Source: Bradyrhizobium sp. MOS003 (GTDB taxonomy: Bacteria; Pseudomonadota; Alphaproteobacteria; Rhizobiales; Xanthobacteraceae). Taken from it: a stretch of 64,000 nt of DNA. The stretch spans positions 558,001-622,000 of the forward strand of contig NZ_PYFW01000004.1 of NCBI RefSeq assembly GCF_003020125.1, in the 5' to 3' direction. The position numbers and the translations under genes were made by a program. The notes under the pieces were generated by a model. It saw only the letters and a program-made list of their open reading frames with translations, was not told where the DNA came from and did no database searches. Shown in pieces: positions 58,619 to 64,000 of this stretch. How positions within the stretch are numbered: position 1 is the first letter of the stretch; each line of letters starts with the position of its first letter.

Positions 58619-59017
58619 TTACAGGACCAGCTGAGTCTGGGTGACCACGGCAACCAGCTTGCCATCCTCAGTTTCGAGCCGGGTGGTCCAGACCTGGGTC
58701 CGACGACCGCGATGGACCGGGGTCGCGGTGGCAATGACCGTGGTTCCCTCCTTGGCCCCACCGATGAAATTGGTCTTGCTCTCCAGCGTGGTCGTGCCCT
58801 TGGCGTCCTCGGGCAGGTTGATCACGGTCGCCGCCGCCCCGACGGAATCGGCCAGCGCCATCACCGCCCCGCCATGGATGGTGTGGTGGAGCGTACAGAG
58901 ATCAGGCCGGACCATCATGCGCGCCACCACGCGATCCTTCCCGGCCTCGATGAACTCGACGCCCTTGAGCTCGGCGAACGGCATCTTCATCGCTTTAAGC
59001 TTTTCGAGCGGCGTCAT
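58619..59017 (-). CDS. Hotdog-fold thioesterase (PaaI type)
   Basis: A 132-residue single hotdog domain. The signature is TLHHTIHGGAVMALADSVGA, in which HGG and the central helix match PaaI-type thioesterases, and TTTLESKTNFIGGAKEGTTV forms the dimer strand. It likely hydrolyses an acyl-CoA such as an aromatic or short-chain thioester. The ATG at 59017 has GGGAG upstream. It lies downstream of kynU on the same strand, 166 bases away, and need not be part of that operon. Confidence 0.87.
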   Translation of the reverse strand: MTPLEKLKAMKMPFAELKGVEFIEAGKDRVVARMMVRPDLCTLHHTIHGGAVMALADSVGAAATVINLPEDAKGTTTLESKTNFIGGAKEGTTVIATATPVHRGRRTQVWTTRLETEDGKLVAVVTQTQLVL

Positions 59018-59124
59018 CAAAAGTTCTCCCAATTGATTGTTGCCTCAGCGTGAATTGCTTCGTGCTGCAAAGCAATGACGTCGGAGGTAATGGTCGGGCT
59101 GACATGGGGCGCACGGCGAATACG

Positions 59125-59176
59125 CTCGTGTTCCGGACGCACTGCAACGCCAGAGCGGCGCTGCGTCCGGGGCACG
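59125..59176. repeat. Short member of the CGGACGC/GCGTCCGG palindrome family
   Basis: CTCGTGTTCCGGACGC and GCGTCCGGGGCACG are nearly complementary arms around a short GC-rich centre. It is related to the longer element at 14368-14510 and lies between the thioesterase and kynU genes. Confidence 0.65.
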
Positions 59177-59183
59177 GCTTCGT

Positions 59184-60386
59184 TCACGTCACCGCATTCA
59201 CCACCTGATATTCCGGCCGTCGCCACACCTCCCCTGAAATCACCTCCTCGATGATCTCGGCCGCACGGACGATCTCGCTCTCGCCAATGTACAGCGGCGT
59301 GATACCGAACCGCATGATGTCGGGCGCGCGGAAATCGCCGATGAGGCCGCGGGCAATCAAGGCCTGCATGGCGGCGTAGCCGCCGTCGAAGGCGAAGGAG
59401 ACCTGCGAGCCGCGGCGCTCATGTGCGCGCGGGGTGACGAGCTTCAAAGTCGGGCAGCGCCGCGCGACCTCGGCGATCAGCAAATCACCGAGCGCCAAAG
59501 AACGCGCACGGACCTCTGCCATATCGATACGATCCCAGATATCGAACGAGGCCTCCAGCGCCGCCATCGCCAGCACCGGCGGTGTGCCGACGCGCATGCG
59601 CTCGACGCCGCCCGCAGCCGCATAGCCAAGCTCGAACGCAAATGGTTTTGCATGCCCCATCCACCCCGACAGCGCGGCGCGTGCGCTGTCGGCGTGGCGC
59701 GGCGCGACGTAGAGGAAAGCCGGCGCGCCGGGGCCGGCGTTGAGATATTTGTAGGTGCACCCGGCCGCGAAATCCGCGCCGCACCCGGCAAGATCGACCG
59801 GCAGCGCGCCGGCGGAGTGTGCGAGATCCCAGACCGTGACGATGCCGAGCGCATGCGCCTTTGCCGTGAGCTTCGCCATGTCGTGGCGGCGGCCGGTGCG
59901 ATAGTCGATCTCGGTGACATAAAGCACCGCGACCTCCTCCGACAGGGCGGCCTCGATCTCCTCCGGCGCCACCAGGCGCAATTGATGGCCGCCCCCGAGC
60001 GTCGCGATCAGGCCTTCGGCCATGTAGAGATCGGTCGGGAAGTTGCCGGTGTCCGACAAGACGATCTTGCGGGACGCGTTCATGTCGAGCGCGGCGGCCA
60101 GCGCTTGATAGACCTTGAGCGACAGCGTGTCTCCAACCATCACCGAGCCTGCTTCGGCGCCGATCAGCCGCGCGATGCGATCGCCGACATGGCGTGGCTG
60201 GGCATACCATCCTGCACTGTTCCAGGCGCGGATCAGCTCGTTGCCCCACTCCGTCGTGATGACGCGGTTGACGCGCTCGGCAACGCCGAGCGGCAGCGCG
60301 CCGAGCGAGTTGCCGTCGAGATAGATCACGCCGTCAGGCAGATGGAACAGCGCTTTGGTGTCGTCATAGACGCGATATCTGTTCAT
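59184..60386 (-). CDS. kynU: Kynureninase
   Basis: A 400-residue PLP enzyme that cleaves L-kynurenine to anthranilate and alanine. The PLP-binding Lys is in GCTYKYLNAGPGAPAF; WDLAHSAGALPVDLAG carries the conserved Asp and His that bind the cofactor ring, and the early YLDGNSLGALP block is typical. The ATG at 60386 gives the natural N-terminus. It is the third gene of the kynurenine operon, 30 bases after kynA. Confidence 0.96.
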   Translation of the reverse strand: MNRYRVYDDTKALFHLPDGVIYLDGNSLGALPLGVAERVNRVITTEWGNELIRAWNSAGWYAQPRHVGDRIARLIGAEAGSVMVGDTLSLKVYQALAAALDMNASRKIVLSDTGNFPTDLYMAEGLIATLGGGHQLRLVAPEEIEAALSEEVAVLYVTEIDYRTGRRHDMAKLTAKAHALGIVTVWDLAHSAGALPVDLAGCGADFAAGCTYKYLNAGPGAPAFLYVAPRHADSARAALSGWMGHAKPFAFELGYAAAGGVERMRVGTPPVLAMAALEASFDIWDRIDMAEVRARSLALGDLLIAEVARRCPTLKLVTPRAHERRGSQVSFAFDGGYAAMQALIARGLIGDFRAPDIMRFGITPLYIGESEIVRAAEIIEEVISGEVWRRPEYQVVNAVT

Positions 60387-60416
60387 GGATATGTCTTGGA
60401 TATTTCTTGGGCATTT

Positions 60417-61256
60417 CTACAGAATGGTGCGGACGCGCCAGAGTTCGGGGAACAGCTCCACCTCCAGCATGCGTTTGAGATAGCTGACGCCACCGGTGCC
60501 GCCGGTACCGCGCTTGAAGCCGATGACGCGCTCGACCGTCGTCACATGGTTGAAGCGCCAGCGGCGGAAATAGTCCTCGAAGTCGACCAGCTTTTCGGCG
60601 AGCTCGTAGAGCATCCAATACGTCTCCGGCGCCTCGTAGACGATCCGCCAGGCCTGCAGCACACCCTCGTTGAAGCTGTGGGTCTCACGAACATCGCGCG
60701 CCAGCACCGCGGCCGGCATCTTCAGGCCGGTGCGGTCGGCGAGCCTGAGCACCTCGTCGTAGAGGCTCGGCGTCGCCAGTTCTGCCTCGAGCAGCTTTGT
60801 CGTCTCCGCATCATGCGCGTGCGGCTTGAGCATGGCGTGGTTGCGGTTGCCGAGCAGGAATTCGATCAGCCGGTACTGGCGCGACTGGAAACCGGAGGAC
60901 TGTCCGAGCTGCGATCGGAAACGCGTGTACTCGCTCGGAGTCATCGTGCGCAGCACGTCCCAGGCGTTGTTGAGCTGCTCGAAGATCCGGGACATCCGCG
61001 CCAGCATCTTCATCGCAGGCTGCACCTCGTCTTTGGAGATGGAGCGGCGTGCGGCACTGAGCTCGTGGATGGCGAGCCGCATCCACAGCTCCGTGGTCTG
61101 ATGCTGGATGATGAACAGCATCTCGTCATGCGCTTCCGACAGCGGGTGCTGCGCGCCCAGGATCGCATCCAGCGCAAGGTAGTCGCCGTAGGACATCCGC
61201 CTTGCGAAATCGGTCTCGGCGCCTTCGCTTGCAGGATCGTAATCGCTGGACGTCAT
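60417..61256 (-). CDS. kynA: Tryptophan 2,3-dioxygenase
   Basis: A 279-residue haem enzyme that opens tryptophan to N-formylkynurenine. It has the conserved FIIQHQTTELWMRLAIHEL start of the haem pocket, SGFQSRQYRLIEFLLGNRN, and the C-terminal proximal-His region FRRWRFNHVTTVERVIGFKR followed by GTGGTGGVSYLK. Its length fits bacterial TDO. It lies between the formamidase and kynureninase genes with short gaps (35 and 30 bases). Confidence 0.97.
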   Translation of the reverse strand: MTSSDYDPASEGAETDFARRMSYGDYLALDAILGAQHPLSEAHDEMLFIIQHQTTELWMRLAIHELSAARRSISKDEVQPAMKMLARMSRIFEQLNNAWDVLRTMTPSEYTRFRSQLGQSSGFQSRQYRLIEFLLGNRNHAMLKPHAHDAETTKLLEAELATPSLYDEVLRLADRTGLKMPAAVLARDVRETHSFNEGVLQAWRIVYEAPETYWMLYELAEKLVDFEDYFRRWRFNHVTTVERVIGFKRGTGGTGGVSYLKRMLEVELFPELWRVRTIL

Positions 61257-61291
61257 GGGCAGGCCCTTTCGGTCGATCTTCCCCGCTTTGC

Positions 61292-62101
61292 TCAGTCGAG
61301 GCCGATCAAGCGCGCGGTGATCGGCGACGACGGATCCTTCAGCCCGTCGATCACGGTAAAATGGTTCAGGCCGGGATCGACGACGAGGCGCGTCGGCACG
61401 TCGAGGCCGGTCCAGACATTGGCCATCAGGTCGGACTGGCGGATGAATTCCGGCCGCTCGCTGCCACCGACCCAGGCGGTGACGGGCGAAAGCCCGCGCG
61501 GCAGATGCAGCGCCGCGCTTTCGAGCGTCGCCTCCTCCATGGTCAGGCCGAGCGTCTCGTTCATCTTGGTCTTCAGCAGCGGACGCAAATCATGCAGGCC
61601 GCTGATAGAGAGCGTGCCGGCGACGCGGTTGTAGACGGCCGGCTCCAGCCGGCTGTCGTCACACAGCATGCGCGTGACGAGGTGGCCGCCGGCCGAATGC
61701 CCGGCGAGCCGGATCGGCCCGGAGACGAGCGAGGCTGCCTTGGCGATCGCCGCGGCGATCTCGGCGGTGATGTCGGAGATCCGGGCGGCCGGCGTCAGCG
61801 TATAGCTCGGCAGCGCCACGCTCCAACCATGGCGGTGCGCGCCTTCGGCCAGATCGGTCCAGGTCGACTTGTCGAAGCGCATCCAATAGCCGCCATGGAC
61901 GAAGACGACGAGCCCGTTGCTGTCGCCGTCGGGCAGGATCAGGTCGAGGCGCTGGCGCTCACCTGCGCCGTAGACGATGTCGGGTCGAAAATTCTTCAGC
62001 CCGGCACGATAGACCGCGGCACGCTCCGCCCATTGTGCCGGCATTTTGTCCGAGCCCGGGATATGGGCCGAATTGGCGTAGGCATCATCCCAATCGCGCA
62101 T
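61292..62101 (-). CDS. kynB: Alpha/beta-hydrolase kynurenine formamidase
   Basis: A 269-residue alpha/beta hydrolase. It has HGGYWMRFDKS (oxyanion), AGHSAGGHLV (nucleophile Ser near residue 130) and His in GLNHFTVIDGL. In position and motif it matches the eukaryote-type arylformamidase rather than the metal-dependent KynB cyclase fold used by many bacteria. It would hydrolyse N-formylkynurenine to kynurenine between the steps of KynA and KynU. The ATG at 62101 has GGGAG upstream. First gene of the operon. The symbol is functional, not structural. Confidence 0.85.
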   Translation of the reverse strand: MRDWDDAYANSAHIPGSDKMPAQWAERAAVYRAGLKNFRPDIVYGAGERQRLDLILPDGDSNGLVVFVHGGYWMRFDKSTWTDLAEGAHRHGWSVALPSYTLTPAARISDITAEIAAAIAKAASLVSGPIRLAGHSAGGHLVTRMLCDDSRLEPAVYNRVAGTLSISGLHDLRPLLKTKMNETLGLTMEEATLESAALHLPRGLSPVTAWVGGSERPEFIRQSDLMANVWTGLDVPTRLVVDPGLNHFTVIDGLKDPSSPITARLIGLD

Positions 62102-62210
62102 TGTGACTCCCGGGGACTCGTCCAGCAACCTGACCAGTCTGCCACTGCCGCGCCCGGCATCCTAGTCTTTATTTTAAGCTTAAAGTATTTGGCGCTGGTG
62201 GATGGGACGT

Positions 62211-62298
62211 TCCGTCATTGCCAGCGCAGCGAAGCACTCCAGTCTGCCTCCGCGGTGGCAGTCTGGACTGCTTCGTCGCAAGAGCTCCTCGCAATGGC
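62211..62298. repeat. Palindromic repeat (CGTCATTGCCAGCGCAG...CTCGCAATGGCGG)
   Basis: The outer TCATTGCCAGCGCAGCGAAG and the complementary CTTCGTCGCAAGAGCTCCTC are related arms, and inside AGTCTGCC and GGCAGTCTGGACT pair around a CTCCGCGGTGG centre. It belongs to a repeat common in Bradyrhizobium intergenic DNA and lies between the kyn operon promoter side and the M20 gene end. Confidence 0.65.
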
Positions 62299-62309
62299 GG
62301 CGGAGAGAG

Positions 62310-63587
62310 CTACGCCTTCTCCACCCCGCACCATTCCGCAATGAACAGCGCCATCGCCCTGGTCGTCTTCTTCAACGACTCCAACTCGACGAACTCGTTG
62401 AAGCCGTGCATCTCGCCGCCGCTGGCACCGAAGCACAGGCTCGGGATGCCCTCGTTGAGGCCGTAGAAGCGGGTGTCGGTGAGCGCGGTGAAGACGAGAT
62501 CCTCCGGCAGACCGCCATAGACCTTGCCGAACGCCTTGGCGAACGCGGCCTCCGGCGCGGCGGAATCGGTCAGTTCATAGCCTTCGGACAGGAAGCCCGA
62601 CCACTCGATCTCAGGCGGATTGTTGGCGAGGAAGCGGTGGTTGCGCGCGGCAGCCGCGACGCAGGCCGCAATCTCCTTCTGGTGATCGGCGATCGACCAG
62701 CCCGGCAAGACCGCGATCCGGCAATCGACGTCGCACCAGGCCGGCACGCTGGAGGCCCAGTCGCCGCCCTTGATGATGCCGGGGTTGAAGTTGATGGGAT
62801 GGTTGAGCGTCTTGAAGTGCTTGTCAGCTTTGGCGCGCTCATTCCACTCGATCTCGAGCTTCTGCAGCGCCTGGATCAGATGATAGGCAGCCATGATCGC
62901 GTTCGCGCCGGAGCCGGCAAAGGCGACATGGGTCGGGTGCCCCTTCACACGCAGGCGAAACCAGATCACGCCGACTTGCGAGCGCACCATCTTGCCGCCG
63001 GTCGGCTCCGGAATGAAGCAGGCGTCCGCGCGATAGCCGCGCTGCAGCGTCGACAGCGCGCCGACGCCGGTGCTCTCCTCCTCGATGACGGACTGGAAGT
63101 GGATCCGCGCCGTCGGCTTGAAACCCGCGGCCTTGATCGCATCCAGCGCATAGAGCGCGCCGATGGTCCCCGACTTCATGTCGCAGGCGCCGCGCCCGAA
63201 CATCTTGCCATCCTTGACGACGGGAGAGAATGGCGGCGTGTCCCACAATTCCAGAGGACCGGCGGGCACGACGTCACAGTGGCCCTGCAGGATCAGCGAT
63301 TTGCCGGCGTTCGTTTGCGGGCGGTAGGTCCCCACCACCGAACGCGCCTTGGAGAAATCATGCTCGATCGGACCGAAGCCGCGCAGATCCTTGAGGTCCT
63401 CGACATCGATGTGCCAGTCGTCGACCTCGTAGCCGCGTTCGCGCAGGAGGTCGCCGATCATGTCCTGGCACGGCCCCTCCGCCCCGCGGGTCGAGGGGAT
63501 CGCGACGAAATCGCGCGTGGTTGCAAGCTGGGCTTCGAAGCCGGCATCGACGGCGTCGAGAATCCTCTGCTGCGTTTCGGCATTCAT
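62310..63587 (-). CDS. M20 family deacylase (ArgE/DapE-like)
   Basis: A 425-residue zinc-dependent amidohydrolase-type enzyme of the ArgE/DapE group. Metal ligands lie in LQGHCDVVPAGPLELWDTPP and GRGACDMKSGTIGALYALD; the catalytic Glu is in FQSVIEEESTGVGAL, and later ligands in CFIPEPTGGKMVRSQVG and the terminal GASGGEMHGFNEFV His. The dimerisation (lid) domain is between. It likely removes an acyl group from an amino acid derivative; the substrate is not certain. It is transcribed left, convergent with nothing. Confidence 0.88.
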   Translation of the reverse strand: MNAETQQRILDAVDAGFEAQLATTRDFVAIPSTRGAEGPCQDMIGDLLRERGYEVDDWHIDVEDLKDLRGFGPIEHDFSKARSVVGTYRPQTNAGKSLILQGHCDVVPAGPLELWDTPPFSPVVKDGKMFGRGACDMKSGTIGALYALDAIKAAGFKPTARIHFQSVIEEESTGVGALSTLQRGYRADACFIPEPTGGKMVRSQVGVIWFRLRVKGHPTHVAFAGSGANAIMAAYHLIQALQKLEIEWNERAKADKHFKTLNHPINFNPGIIKGGDWASSVPAWCDVDCRIAVLPGWSIADHQKEIAACVAAAARNHRFLANNPPEIEWSGFLSEGYELTDSAAPEAAFAKAFGKVYGGLPEDLVFTALTDTRFYGLNEGIPSLCFGASGGEMHGFNEFVELESLKKTTRAMALFIAEWCGVEKA

Positions 63588-63639
63588 CAGGCAACTCCAG
63601 GCAGTTCATTGGTCCCAAGGAGGCGCAAGCTAGCCGATT

Positions 63640-64000
63640 TCAGCCGTTCGGGTACTCCACAAAATATGCATCCCGCAATGCATCTTCGAGCAGGCGGCCT
63701 TCCGAATAGCCATTGAGCGTAGCGGGCCGGCTGACCCCGTCGAGCAGGCGCGGGCACGGCTCGGGCGCGCCGAGCACGGTACGAACCGGGATGCGTTCGG
63801 CATAGATCGGCAACGCATAGTCCTCGTCGTCGTCGGCAACACCCTTGGCGCGTATCTTGGCCGAGGCTTCCTCAATCTCCATCGCGATGAAGGACGTCGC
63901 CTTGATCTCCTGCGTGGTGCTCGCCCGCAGGCTCGCGGTGCGATCCGGAAAGAAGCGGTCGACCATCGCGATCACCGCCCGCTCCTTCTCCTCGGCATCG
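63640..64000 (-). CDS. Pyridoxamine 5'-phosphate oxidase-like protein (3' part)
   Basis: The C-terminal part (about 119 residues) of a gene that runs off the right window edge; it is open in frame to 64000. The end reads ATSFIAMEIEEASAKIRAKG, DDDEDYALPIYAERIPVRTV and GAPEPCPRLLDGV, typical of the C-terminus of flavin-binding split-barrel proteins of the pyridoxamine-phosphate-oxidase type (NimA-like group). It is followed by the M20 gene on the same strand with 52 bases between. Confidence 0.75.
   Translation of the reverse strand, partial: DAEEKERAVIAMVDRFFPDRTASLRASTTQEIKATSFIAMEIEEASAKIRAKGVADDDEDYALPIYAERIPVRTVLGAPEPCPRLLDGVSRPATLNGYSEGRLLEDALRDAYFVEYPNG

Noticed and set aside
59421..61634. 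Very long open frame (over 700 codons) on the plus strand opposite kynU and kynA
   Set aside because: It is the antisense reading of two clearly identified enzymes, lacks recognisable domains, and reflects the third-position GC bias of this genome.

Overview
The window is GC-rich chromosomal DNA from an alphaproteobacterium, most likely Bradyrhizobium or a close relative. Pointers to this are a eukaryote-type glutamine synthetase II (glnII) with a DUF2735 gene divergent from it, a minCDE cluster, many Bradyrhizobium-like small proteins, and several families of palindromic intergenic repeats. No rRNA, tRNA, CRISPR array, intact transposase or prophage was seen. Identification rests on reading the proteins and motifs; no database search was possible.

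Layout. 0-12 kb: the 5' part of a pyridoxal kinase gene, a TetR/O-methyltransferase divergent pair, a frameshifted SMR efflux gene, a small cytochrome c, an SH3b protein with a low-complexity tail, an FAD aromatic hydroxylase divergent from its MarR regulator, an L,D-transpeptidase and small secreted proteins. 12.4-14.3 kb: minC-minD-minE. 14.5-20.8 kb: an ABC-transport and enzyme locus (NMT1/THI5-like binding protein, TetR, permease, atypical SDR, GNAT, DHDPS-like lyase, ATPase). Matching dyads sit on both sides of the tetR gene. 21-27 kb: an orphan TRAP binding protein, DUF982, a DUF2778 (Tlde1-like) protein, DUF1810, a chemoreceptor, an FMN reductase and an AraC regulator. 28.3-30.9 kb: a DUF2336/PilZ/HD-GYP cluster that looks like c-di-GMP signalling.

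31-35 kb: nitroreductase, esterase, cupin, PsiF and metallo-beta-lactamase-fold genes. 35.6-39.7 kb: a compact three-gene operon made of a class III cyclase with TolB-like and TPR regions, a leaderless PAP2/haloperoxidase-like protein starting with four GNW(FG) repeats, and a leaderless S8 protease. 39.7-42.6 kb: an ABC-F ATPase and a LuxR-type regulator. 42.6-51.9 kb: the most accessory-looking part. It holds a decayed autotransporter, two secreted PAN-domain proteins, two intact tandem GrlR-like proteins and one decayed copy, a cold-shock gene, very small conserved proteins, a Sel1-like protein and a leaderless ModA-like protein.

52-64 kb: glnII with a clear sigma-54 promoter and terminator, DUF2735, an MliC-type lysozyme inhibitor, a tyrosine phosphatase, an SGNH hydrolase, an SDR, a DUF2161 PD-(D/E)XK protein, a GNAT, a hotdog thioesterase, the kynurenine operon (formamidase, tryptophan dioxygenase, kynureninase; tryptophan to anthranilate), an M20 deacylase and a partial pyridoxamine-phosphate-oxidase-fold protein running off the end.

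The best candidates for undescribed biology are the cyclase/GNWFG-phosphatase/S8-protease operon, the TetR-controlled transport-enzyme locus, and the GrlR-like family beside the PAN-domain pair.
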